A stretch of DNA of 64,000 bases from Cryobacterium sp. Y57 (GTDB lineage: Bacteria; Actinomycetota; Actinomycetes; Actinomycetales; Microbacteriaceae). The notes below the pieces were generated by a model. That model made no database searches. It worked only from the letters and a program-made list of their open reading frames with translations, and was not told where the DNA came from. Both the position numbers and the translations under genes were made by a program. Within the stretch, counting starts at the first letter, position 1. The number at the start of each line of letters is the position of its first letter. The stretch spans positions 63,918-127,917 of the forward strand of contig NZ_PJJL01000064.1 of NCBI RefSeq assembly GCF_002929505.1, written 5' to 3'. Shown piece by piece: positions 49,007 through 57,122 of the stretch.

Positions 49007-49977
49007 GCTCCGTTATGCCTGTACGGCTTCCTGTGGACGCCCAGACCACGCGACGACTTCGTCGTGGCGTGCGCCGGATGGAGTCGCCTATCGCCCGCAA
49101 CACCAAAAAACGGCTCACCAGCCGCGGGGCGACCATTGGGGCGCTCCTCATCGCGGTGCTGTGGTCTATCCCCACGCTGGGACTATTGGTGTCGTCCTTC
49201 CGGCCGGCGCAGCAGGTACGCACCACCGGTTGGTGGACTATTTTCACCAACACCGGGGTCACCTTCGACAACTACACGGCGGCGCTGGCGGCGGGCAACA
49301 GCCAGCTCAACCTGGCCGGGTCATTCATCAACTCGATCGCGATCACCTTGCCGGCCACGCTCATCCCGTTGATGATTGCCAGCCTCGCCGCCTATGCCTT
49401 CGCCTGGATTGACTTTCGGGGTAAGAACGCCATGTTCATCGGCGTTTTTGCCTTGCAGATCGTGCCGATTCAGATGGCCCTCGTGCCATTGCTGCAGTTC
49501 TTCTCCGGTGGCACGGTTTTCGGGTTTCCGGTCGTCGCGGCACTCAATCCCGGCAGCGGCTATTCGCAAGTGTGGATCGCGCACACCATGTTCGCTCTTC
49601 CCCTGGCCATCTACCTGCTGCACAACTTCGTCTCGGAGATACCGAGCGAGGTCATTGAAGCGGCCAGGGTCGACGGTGCCGGCCACGGACAGATCTTCTT
49701 TCGCATCGTACTGCCGTTGACCATGCCGGCCATCGCGTCGATCGCCATTTTCCAGTTTCTCTGGGTCTGGAACGACCTGCTGGTGGCGCTGATCTTCGCG
49801 GACGGCGCGGTCGCCCCGATGACCAAACTGCTCGCCGAACTCTCCGGTGCCCGTGGGCAGGACTGGCATCTGCTCACGGCCGGTGCCTTCCTGTCGATTC
49901 TGGTTCCGCTGATCGTGTTCTTCGCCCTGCAACGCTTCTTCGTGCGCGGACTGCTCGCCGGGTCGACCAAGGGTTAG
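49003..49977 (+). CDS. Sugar ABC transporter permease (AglG/MalG-like)
   Basis: A 324-residue permease. An N-terminal cytosolic stretch of about 45 residues precedes six spans; the EAA loop is IPSEVIEAARVDGAGHGQIFFRIVLPLTMPAIASI and the C terminus ends QRFFVRGLLAGSTKG, typical of CUT1 G-type permeases. No ATPase gene follows, so the pair must use a shared MsiK-type ATPase encoded elsewhere. Confidence 0.9.
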   Translation: MSSVMPVRLPVDAQTTRRLRRGVRRMESPIARNTKKRLTSRGATIGALLIAVLWSIPTLGLLVSSFRPAQQVRTTGWWTIFTNTGVTFDNYTAALAAGNSQLNLAGSFINSIAITLPATLIPLMIASLAAYAFAWIDFRGKNAMFIGVFALQIVPIQMALVPLLQFFSGGTVFGFPVVAALNPGSGYSQVWIAHTMFALPLAIYLLHNFVSEIPSEVIEAARVDGAGHGQIFFRIVLPLTMPAIASIAIFQFLWVWNDLLVALIFADGAVAPMTKLLAELSGARGQDWHLLTAGAFLSILVPLIVFFALQRFFVRGLLAGSTKG

Positions 49978-50041
49978 CCGAGCCGGTGGCGCTCCGGTGA
50001 ATGGATGCCGGGGGCCCACTCTGGCACGCTAGCTCTCGCAG

Positions 50042-50773
50042 TCATTTCCAGCGCAAGGCGTTGGCGTTGAGGGAGTTGTCGACCACAAGGCTGATCGTGT
50101 CGGCGACGTAGCGGTCGACCGACCATTCCAGCGGCACGCCGTCGCGGCTGAAACTCATCCGTTTATGCATGAGCATCGGGGATCCGCGGCGCACATCGAG
50201 CAGCCGGGCATCTTCCGCCCCTGCTGGACAGGCGGAAAACTGGTGCTCCGCGCGGGAGAAGGTGATTTTGGCCGTCGCTGCGAGCCAGGCAGTCACCGAC
50301 GGGCAGTCGGACGGAATCCGCTCCACCTCGGCGCCGACCGAATCCCGGTAGCGGGTGCGCTCCACCATGATGGCATCGCCGTCGAGCAGGCGGACCCGCA
50401 CGACACAGAACACGCGAGCAGCGACCGGCAACCGAAGTGCCTCGCGGTCGAGCGGCGAAGCGTTCTGCCACACCCCCGAGATGACCTGGCCAGCCGGTAC
50501 GCGCCCGCGCGACGACGCCCATTGGGCAAAACTCCGAAACTCTTCAAACGTCACTGCCGACCGGGGCTCACCGATGACGGTGCGCCGACTGCCGCGACGG
50601 GAGGCTAAAACTCCCTCGGTTTCGAGCTCGCCCAGCGCCTGCCGGATAGTACCGGGGGCAACGGCGAATTCTTCGGAGAGCACACGTTCGCTGGGCAGTT
50701 GACTCCCGCGTGCGTAGAGCCCCCGCGTAATTGCGCCTCGAATGGCTTCTGCGATGTCGTGATATCTTGCCAC
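50042..50773 (-). CDS. GntR-family (HutC-type, UTRA) regulator
   Basis: A 243-residue regulator. The winged helix YHDIAEAIRGAITRGLYARGSQLPSERVLSEEFAVAPGTIRQALGELETEGVLASRRGSRRTV is followed by a UTRA ligand domain (ARVFCVVRVRLLDGDAIMVERTRYRD, PMLMHKRMSFSRDGVPLEWSVDRYVADTISLVV). GTG at 50773 has GTGAGG upstream. It is divergent from the importer operon at 51 kb, with a large dyad between. It most likely represses that operon and responds to the imported compound or its metabolite. Confidence 0.9.
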   Translation of the reverse strand: MARYHDIAEAIRGAITRGLYARGSQLPSERVLSEEFAVAPGTIRQALGELETEGVLASRRGSRRTVIGEPRSAVTFEEFRSFAQWASSRGRVPAGQVISGVWQNASPLDREALRLPVAARVFCVVRVRLLDGDAIMVERTRYRDSVGAEVERIPSDCPSVTAWLAATAKITFSRAEHQFSACPAGAEDARLLDVRRGSPMLMHKRMSFSRDGVPLEWSVDRYVADTISLVVDNSLNANALRWK

Positions 50774-50937
50774 GCCCAACCTCACTGTGTGCGGCCTGGC
50801 TTTGACAGCCCGGCCTGGTTCACCTTCCAAAGTATTGCGTCACCGCAACGTAGCGTGACCGGACCGGCCTCACGCTTGGGGGTTCACCGAGCGTTCACCC
50901 TTTCGTTACTTAATTTACCCATCCCGGCCAAACTTCT

Positions 50938-50975
50938 CTAGTGAACTTCAATCGTCAACGATCAAAGTTCACTAG
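50938..50975. promoter_or_regulatory. Nested GntR-type operator
   Basis: Outer arms CTAGTGAACTT (50938-50948) and AAGTTCACTAG (50965-50975) are perfectly complementary, and inner arms ATCGT and ACGAT are too, all separated by CA dinucleotides. Further GTGAAC/GTTCAC copies lie near 50883-50898 and 50984. Confidence 0.75.
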
Positions 50976-51063
50976 ATAAGTCGAGTGAACGATGACCTTT
51001 TGCCTTGGGAGTCTCCGTCGGCGACCCACTCGTACACGATCATTCTGGCTGAAGAGGATTTCC

Positions 51064-52203
51064 ATGAACACGTCGCGCCGCCGTTACCTGCCCGCAGTCC
51101 TGCTTGTCAGCGCACTCGGACTGTCTGGTTGTACCAGTACCTCCACCAACACTGCCGGGGACGTCGACTGGGCGGCCGCGACCTCCGTCGAGACCGGCGG
51201 TGGGTTGGACAACCTCGTGAGCGCTGCGCAGGCTGAAGGAACTCTGAACGTCATGGGCCTGTATCCGGACTGGGCAAATTACGGCGTCTTGATTGAAAAA
51301 TTCACGGCTACCTACGGTATCGAGGTGGACAACGACACTTCGGCCGGTTCCAGTCAGGACCAGGTCAACGCCATCAAGAACCGCGTCGGCCAGAGTCGGT
51401 CCCTGGACTACCTCGACACTGGAGTTTCCTTCGCCAACAGTGCCAGTGCTGAGGGACTCCTGGCCGAATATCGTCCGGCGACGGTCGCTGACATTGACCC
51501 ATCACTCACCGATGCCGAGGGCATGTGGACGAACCAGTACGGCGGCTACGTCACCATCGGGTGTGACGCGGCCGCAGTCGCGGTGTGTCCCACCTCCTTC
51601 GCCCAACTCGATGACCCGCAGTACGTCGGCAAGGTCGCCCTCACCGGGAATCCCGCCCAGGGCGAATCTGGCTTCAACGCAGTCTGGGCCGCAGCGATGG
51701 CGATGGGTGGCAGTCTCGACGACATCCAGCCCGGTATCGAGTTCATGGCGGAGTTGTCGGCGCGCGGCATCCTCATTCCCGTCGAGGCCAACGCCGGCAC
51801 CCTGGAAACCGGTGAAACCCCCATCATCATCAACTGGGATTACCTCAATTTGGCCGTGGCCGATGACACTGCCGCGGCTGGTGTCGATTTTCAGGTGGTC
51901 ATCCCGACCGACGGCACCATGGCGTCCTACTACGCCGCGTCAATCAACGCGGACGCCCCGCACCCGGCTGCGGCCCGCCTATGGATCGATTTCATGTACT
52001 CCGATGAGGGCCAGAACATCCTGCTCAATGGCTACACCCGACCCGTGCGATTCGATGCCCTGATCCAGTCCGGTGCTGTCGACACGGCTGCGGCCGACAA
52101 GCTCCCGATCGTTGTGAACGGATTCGAGCTTCCGTCGGAAGCTCAGCGCAGCTCCGCCAACCTGCTCCTCGCTGAGAAGTGGGATGCAGCGGTCGCCTCG
52201 TGA
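51064..52203 (+). CDS. ABC transporter substrate-binding lipoprotein (iron/phosphonate/polyamine-type)
   Basis: A 379-residue lipoprotein with signal RRYLPAVLLVSALGLSGCTS and lipobox LSGC. The mature part (EGTLNVMGLYPDWANYGVLIEKFTATYGIEV, GETPIIINWDYLNLA, HPAAARLWIDFMYSDEGQNILLNGYTRPV) resembles the type used by Fe(III), spermidine/putrescine and 2-aminoethylphosphonate importers. ATG at 51064 follows the GntR operator by about 90 bases. First gene of a five-gene operon with two permeases, an ATPase and a HAD-EEP phosphoesterase, favouring a phosphorus-containing substrate. Confidence 0.82.
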   Translation: MNTSRRRYLPAVLLVSALGLSGCTSTSTNTAGDVDWAAATSVETGGGLDNLVSAAQAEGTLNVMGLYPDWANYGVLIEKFTATYGIEVDNDTSAGSSQDQVNAIKNRVGQSRSLDYLDTGVSFANSASAEGLLAEYRPATVADIDPSLTDAEGMWTNQYGGYVTIGCDAAAVAVCPTSFAQLDDPQYVGKVALTGNPAQGESGFNAVWAAAMAMGGSLDDIQPGIEFMAELSARGILIPVEANAGTLETGETPIIINWDYLNLAVADDTAAAGVDFQVVIPTDGTMASYYAASINADAPHPAAARLWIDFMYSDEGQNILLNGYTRPVRFDALIQSGAVDTAAADKLPIVVNGFELPSEAQRSSANLLLAEKWDAAVAS

Positions 52204-53144
52204 CCCCCACGGTGGCCACGCGAAACGCCCCCTCAGCCCCTGGTGCGATCGAGCGGGCGATATGTCGCATTGATTCATTGCGTGCCCGGGCCGAACGCCG
52301 GACCGGCGCTTCCTTCTGGGGACTCATCCCGTTTCTTATCTTCATCGTACTTTTTTTGGGCATACCGGTCTGCGGCATTGTGCTGTCGGCGTTCCGGGTC
52401 GCTGACGTGAACGAGCCGGGAAGCTACGTGCCCAGCCTGGTCAACTTTGCGGCCAGTTTTCGGGGCGCATCCTGGGACGCAATGCGAAACAGCCTGCAGA
52501 TTAGCGTGATCGCAGCGCTGGTCGGCGGCGTCATCGGTCTGGCCCTCGCGCAGGCTATTCTCACTACGCGCTCCAGGAAACTCACCGCTGTGGTCACCGT
52601 GCTCACGAGCGTACTGGCCAATTCCGGAGGTGTTCCTCTCGCTTTCTCCTTCATTGCAGCGGTCGGCAACGCCGGCATTATCACCGGACTTTTGTCGCTC
52701 ACAGACCTGGGCTTCACCCTCTACAGCAGTGGCGGACTCATTCTGATGTATCAGTATTTTCTGATACCGACCATGGTCATGGTTGTTCTCCCCACCCTGG
52801 CCGGCCTGCGCGTGGAATGGAAGGAGGCGGCCGCCTCCGTGGGGGCAACCAGCTGGCAGTTCTGGAAGAAGATCGGCTTGCCTATCGCCACTCCAGCGAT
52901 TCTGAGCGGCTTCGTCCTGCTCTTCGGGGCATCGTTTGCGACCCACGCGTCGGCGGCGGCCCTGATCGGCGGCGGCGGAGTACCCCTCATCAGCCTGCGC
53001 ATCGACAGTGGACTGGCCGGTGGCAACCTGGCTGGCCAGGAGAATGTCGCCATGGCGCTGGGTGTCAACATGATCGTCGTGGCCCTAATCGTCTTGCTCA
53101 TCTACATGCCCCTGCAGAAACGGAGTCTCAAGTGGTTCACGTGA
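52200..53144 (+). CDS. ABC transporter permease 1
   Basis: A 314-residue permease with six to seven spans. The N terminus is cytosolic (about 45 residues). The EAA-like loop is LRVEWKEAAASVGATSWQFWKKIGLPIATPAILSG, as in PotB/PhnU permeases. GTG at 52200 overlaps the stop of the binding protein by four bases. Overlap with the next permease start also indicates one transcript. Confidence 0.87.
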   Translation: MTPTVATRNAPSAPGAIERAICRIDSLRARAERRTGASFWGLIPFLIFIVLFLGIPVCGIVLSAFRVADVNEPGSYVPSLVNFAASFRGASWDAMRNSLQISVIAALVGGVIGLALAQAILTTRSRKLTAVVTVLTSVLANSGGVPLAFSFIAAVGNAGIITGLLSLTDLGFTLYSSGGLILMYQYFLIPTMVMVVLPTLAGLRVEWKEAAASVGATSWQFWKKIGLPIATPAILSGFVLLFGASFATHASAAALIGGGGVPLISLRIDSGLAGGNLAGQENVAMALGVNMIVVALIVLLIYMPLQKRSLKWFT

Positions 53145-54007
53145 GTCGGAAAACGCGCGCGGCTCGGGATGTCCGTGTCGTGGCGCCGGGGCTCAGCTGG
53201 GCTTTGATCATCCTGGTGGCGCTCTACATTGCGGTGCCCATGCTGTGCGCTTTCGCCTTCAGTATCTACGTGCCCACTGCCGGGTTCACTTTTGAGCCAT
53301 ATCTAGAATCGGTGCGCGACCCGGGGTTTCCCGGTGCGCTATCGCTGACACTGCTCATAACTGTTTTGACCGTTGTGGGGTTGCTGGCCCTTATGGTTCC
53401 CACCATGGTCTATCTCCACCTTCGGGCGCCACGGTGGCGTCCCATTATCGAGATCGTCTGCACGATCCCTCTCGTCGTACCGTCAATCGCCCTAGCGGCC
53501 GGGTTGGTCACGGTGTTGCGCAGCATGGCCGGTTTCGGTCGCGGTTCTCTGCCAGCTCAGGTCAGCCAGCTGCTTCAAAACCCTGACCTGCCCGTCGTTC
53601 TGGTCGGCAGCTACATTGTCTTGACCTTGCCGTTCGTCTTTCGATCGCTCGACGCTGGTCTGCGCACCATTGACCTGCGCACCCTGGTCGAGAGTGCACA
53701 TTCGCTCGGTGCGAGCGGCGCCACGGTGCTCCGACGGGTCATCCTGCCCAACATCAAGGGGCCGGTGATCTTCTCTGCGTTTTTCTGTATAGCACTGTGC
53801 CTGGGTGAATTCACGGTGGCGGTGACGCTGGGCTATCGAACCCTGCCGGTCTGGCTCACCCAAATCGCCGGCTCCAACTTTCGCGCTTCCATTTCCATGT
53901 CCCTGCTCATCAACGCGCTCACCTGGGCCTTGTTGATCGCCATGACAGTACTCGCCGGACGGGCAGCCCCTGCGCGCGCCCGGGCCTTGAAAGGACACGA
54001 ATCGTGA
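53132..54007 (+). CDS. ABC transporter permease 2
   Basis: A 291-residue permease with six spans, PotC/PhnV-like. EAA-type loop: IDLRTLVESAHSLGASGATVLRRVILPNIKGPVIFSA. CGGAG at 53121-53125 fits a GTG at 53132; a GTG at 53141, overlapping the previous stop by four bases, is the alternative. Its stop overlaps the ATPase start. Confidence 0.86.
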   Translation: MVHVSRKTRAARDVRVVAPGLSWALIILVALYIAVPMLCAFAFSIYVPTAGFTFEPYLESVRDPGFPGALSLTLLITVLTVVGLLALMVPTMVYLHLRAPRWRPIIEIVCTIPLVVPSIALAAGLVTVLRSMAGFGRGSLPAQVSQLLQNPDLPVVLVGSYIVLTLPFVFRSLDAGLRTIDLRTLVESAHSLGASGATVLRRVILPNIKGPVIFSAFFCIALCLGEFTVAVTLGYRTLPVWLTQIAGSNFRASISMSLLINALTWALLIAMTVLAGRAAPARARALKGHES

Positions 54008-55071
54008 CGCTCACAGCAACAACCGCTCACCCTCGAAGTACAACGGCGGCGCGTATCGAGTACACCGCGGTGAGCAAGAAGTTTGGTGACACCACTGTGC
54101 TCACTGGCCTTGACCTCACCGTCGAACCCGGGGAATTCGTCGCGCTGCTCGGCCCTTCCGGCTGCGGAAAATCAACAGCACTGCGTATTCTCGCTGGGTT
54201 CGAGACCGCGTCGAGCGGTACTCTCACGGTGGATGGGCGCGATGTATTGCGGGTTCCGGCCCACCGTCGCGGCATCGGCATGGTGTCTCAGTCCTACAGC
54301 CTGTTTCCCAACCTCAGTGTGGCCGACAACGTGTCGTTCGGGCTCGTCGTGCGACGCGAAGTTAAGGCCAGGCGGGTAGCGAAACTCACCTCTCTGCTCG
54401 ATCTGGTCGGGCTGCCCGGTTACGCAGACCGGTTTCCAGCCCAGCTCTCCGGCGGGCAGCAACAGCGCGTCGCGCTGGCACGAGCCCTTGCGATTGAGCC
54501 CCGGGTACTACTCCTGGATGAACCGCTGTCGGCGCTCGATGCCAAGGTGCGTTCTTCGCTTCGGGAGGAGATTCGCAACCTGCAGCTGCGTCTCGGAATC
54601 ACAATGCTCTTCGTCACTCATGACCAGGATGAAGCACTGGCGATGGCCGATCGGGTCGCGGTTATGCGGGGCGGTGGAATCGAACAGATTGACCAGCCGG
54701 GAGTTCTCTACGACCAACCGAGTACTGATTTCGTTGCTCGTTTCGTCGGCACTACGAACCAACTCGCCGTCGCCCGCGGCGCCGCCATCCCCGATCTCTG
54801 GGTGCCTCTGCGTGAGGGCGACCATGATTTGCTCTATGTGCGGCCCGAATCGCTCATGTTCGAGGAGTACGACCGCGGATGTGCCCACATCGTTTCCCAC
54901 GTTTACCGAGGTGCCACCACGCGTATCACGGCCAAAATCGACGGCAGCATTAGTCGCGGAAGTTCCGAGATCAAGGTCGACGTTCCCTCGGCCAGCGTCA
55001 CCGAGTTACCGATCGGCATTAGAGTCCGGGTTCGCCTCACGGGGCGCCCGGCACTTCGAGTGGAGGCATAA
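54004..55071 (+). CDS. ABC transporter ATP-binding protein
   Basis: A 355-residue ATPase of the CUT/POPT class. Walker A GPSGCGKST, Q-loop MVSQSYSLFPNLSVADNVSFGL, signature LSGGQQQRVALARALA, Walker B LLLDEPLSALD and H-loop FVTHDQDEALAMADRV. A C-terminal TOBE-like domain (LWVPLREGDHDLLYVRPESLMF) follows. GTG at 54004 overlaps the permease stop. Supplies energy to the two permeases of this operon. Confidence 0.93.
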   Translation: MTLTATTAHPRSTTAARIEYTAVSKKFGDTTVLTGLDLTVEPGEFVALLGPSGCGKSTALRILAGFETASSGTLTVDGRDVLRVPAHRRGIGMVSQSYSLFPNLSVADNVSFGLVVRREVKARRVAKLTSLLDLVGLPGYADRFPAQLSGGQQQRVALARALAIEPRVLLLDEPLSALDAKVRSSLREEIRNLQLRLGITMLFVTHDQDEALAMADRVAVMRGGGIEQIDQPGVLYDQPSTDFVARFVGTTNQLAVARGAAIPDLWVPLREGDHDLLYVRPESLMFEEYDRGCAHIVSHVYRGATTRITAKIDGSISRGSSEIKVDVPSASVTELPIGIRVRVRLTGRPALRVEA

Positions 55072-57051
55072 ATGCAAGCGCAATTTCTCAACACCGGTAT
55101 CGACGTGAGCGTGAGCCTGCTGCCGGGCGCAGCATCCGCGATTATCTTTGATTGCGACGGGCTGCTCGCCGACACCGAGGATCTGTGGCTTCGTGCTGTC
55201 GATGCCTGCGCGAACGCGCACGGCACAACCCTGACCGACTTGGCCGGGTTTCGTGGTGGCGCGATAGATGACGTGGCCGCCCAGCTCGTGACGATTTTCG
55301 AGGTCGCCGGGCTTCCGATTCCCGTGGTGGGTGAATTGGTAAAATCATTGTCCGAAGAATTTCGCGCGCTGGTCGTTCAGGAGGCGATCGCGATGCCGGG
55401 AGCCGTGGCCATGGTGAGTGAACTCGCGGCGCGATTTCCCGTCGCGGTCGCATCGAACAGCCCGCGTGCGCTGCTTGATCAGATTCTGGAGCGTATCGGT
55501 ATGCACACGTTGATCACCTGTTCTGTCGCCCGGGATGAGGTGTCTGCGGCCAAGCCAGCTCCCGATCTGTACGTGGCTGCCCTGCGCAAACTACGAGAAC
55601 TCGATCCCTCGATAAACGCCGAGACAGCCGTCGCCTTCGAAGACTCAGCGGTGGGGGCGTTGGCTGCCACGAGCGCCGGCCTGCTCGTCGTCGGCGTCAA
55701 CGCTGACCCGGCAGTGTTCCTCGGCTGCCACGTGCGGCACAACACTCTGCTCGAAGAAGAACTCGTCGCGTGGGCCCAAGTCGTGGAACGGGAGTCGCCC
55801 ACGCATCTCGAGCCGTCCGCCGTCGCCGTTGGGTCCTTTGACGCGGCGACTTCGACTCTGACCGTGCAGTGCACGTATTCAACCGAACAAGCGGCGCGTG
55901 TGCAGGTTTATGCGCAGAGAGATTGTCGGTGGAACGAACTGCCGGAAAGTCCACCCGTGGCAGCGGCTTCCGTGCTATCCGATAGGGAACCTTTATTAAT
56001 AGATCTGGCGCACCTCCCGGACGGGGCTTATCGCTTTCTGCTGGTGACGGATGGGTTAGTGCCAGAGTGGAATGGGCGCACCGGTGAATTCACGGTGCGG
56101 ACCAATGTGCTCGTGGCGCAGGCGGCAGCGTCAAAAATTGCCGCGCCCGCTGTGTTCTCTCCGAAAATGTTGGAGCAGGGCGTGGCTGCCATGACCTGGA
56201 ATCTCTGGTTCGGTGGATGTCACTCCAACGACGGGCACGCCAAGCAGGTCGCCTACCTTCAAGAATTTCCCCACGCGATCGTGGCCCTGCAGGAGTGTTT
56301 CGGAGCTCATGGCCGTCAGTTGGCGGCAGCGATGGGTTGGAATATCGCTCAACAGGGTCATGACACAGCGGTGATCAGCCCGTATCCCCTGTCGCTTCAT
56401 CACACCGAGACCGATTCGTTCGCTACCTGTGCCACCGTTTTCACACCGAACGGCGCCGTCACGGTGTGGTCTGTGCACCTGTGGCATGCGGACTATGGCC
56501 CGTACACCGCCGACGATGCAGGTATTCCTGCGCGCTATACCCTCGCCAGCCGAGGCGAACGCCGGCGCACAGCACAGCTCGCGGAAATCTTGTCGGAGCA
56601 GGGTCGGCTCGAAAGTGAGGGCATCGTGTCTGCACAGGACCCAATTCTCCTCATGGGCGATTTCAACGTGCCCTCGCATCTGGACTGGAAGCCGGGGCAC
56701 CGCACGAACAGTGTCGAGTGGCCTGCCTCACGCATGCTCGAGGTCGCAGGGTACGCCGATGCCTTTCGAGTCGTTCATCCCGATGTCACTGCCGTGCCCG
56801 GACACACGTGGTCCCCGATCATTCCGGCTGATGAGGAGCCTCGAGACCGGATTGACTTTATCTATAGCCGCGGTGCGCGTGCTTTAGAGGCGTTCACCGT
56901 CGCTTCTGAGATAGAAAGTGCGGCACCCCCGATACCCAGCGCCACCGGAAAGCGCCGTGTCGGCCTGGGCGCAGATATTCTGGGCCACCACCTGGACAAT
57001 GCCTGGTCGACCGACCACGCAGCTGTCGTGGCCCGGTTGGCGTGGAAGTGA
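55072..57051 (+). CDS. HAD-phosphatase fused to an endonuclease/exonuclease/phosphatase-type phosphodiesterase
   Basis: A 659-residue two-enzyme fusion. Residues 20-215 are a HAD hydrolase of the beta-phosphoglucomutase/phosphatase type: nucleophile FDCDGLLADTE (Asp27, Asp29), motif II ASNSP, motif III Lys in AAKPAPD and motif IV FEDSAVG. Residues 250-360 form a beta-rich linker (YRFLLVTDGLVPEWNG). Residues 372-659 are an EEP fold: MTWNLWFGG, ALQECFG (metal Glu), SVHLWHADYG, LMGDFNVPSH and STDHAAVVARL. Both active sites look intact. It begins directly after the ATPase stop. The fusion suggests that an imported phosphodiester is cut and then dephosphorylated; the substrate is unknown. Confidence 0.82.
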   Translation: MQAQFLNTGIDVSVSLLPGAASAIIFDCDGLLADTEDLWLRAVDACANAHGTTLTDLAGFRGGAIDDVAAQLVTIFEVAGLPIPVVGELVKSLSEEFRALVVQEAIAMPGAVAMVSELAARFPVAVASNSPRALLDQILERIGMHTLITCSVARDEVSAAKPAPDLYVAALRKLRELDPSINAETAVAFEDSAVGALAATSAGLLVVGVNADPAVFLGCHVRHNTLLEEELVAWAQVVERESPTHLEPSAVAVGSFDAATSTLTVQCTYSTEQAARVQVYAQRDCRWNELPESPPVAAASVLSDREPLLIDLAHLPDGAYRFLLVTDGLVPEWNGRTGEFTVRTNVLVAQAAASKIAAPAVFSPKMLEQGVAAMTWNLWFGGCHSNDGHAKQVAYLQEFPHAIVALQECFGAHGRQLAAAMGWNIAQQGHDTAVISPYPLSLHHTETDSFATCATVFTPNGAVTVWSVHLWHADYGPYTADDAGIPARYTLASRGERRRTAQLAEILSEQGRLESEGIVSAQDPILLMGDFNVPSHLDWKPGHRTNSVEWPASRMLEVAGYADAFRVVHPDVTAVPGHTWSPIIPADEEPRDRIDFIYSRGARALEAFTVASEIESAAPPIPSATGKRRVGLGADILGHHLDNAWSTDHAAVVARLAWK

Positions 57052-57110
57052 CGCAGGGGCCGGGCCGAATGGGGACATCCGCTTCACCGGGTAGTCTCTG
57101 CCGCTACACC

Positions 57111-57116
57111 TAAAAT
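57111..57116 (+). promoter_or_regulatory. -10 box of leaderless ABC exporter mRNA
   Basis: TAAAAT lies six bases before the ATG at 57123 without a fitting Shine-Dalgarno spacing, the TANNNT leaderless arrangement. Confidence 0.5.
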
Positions 57117-57122
57117 GAGGAT

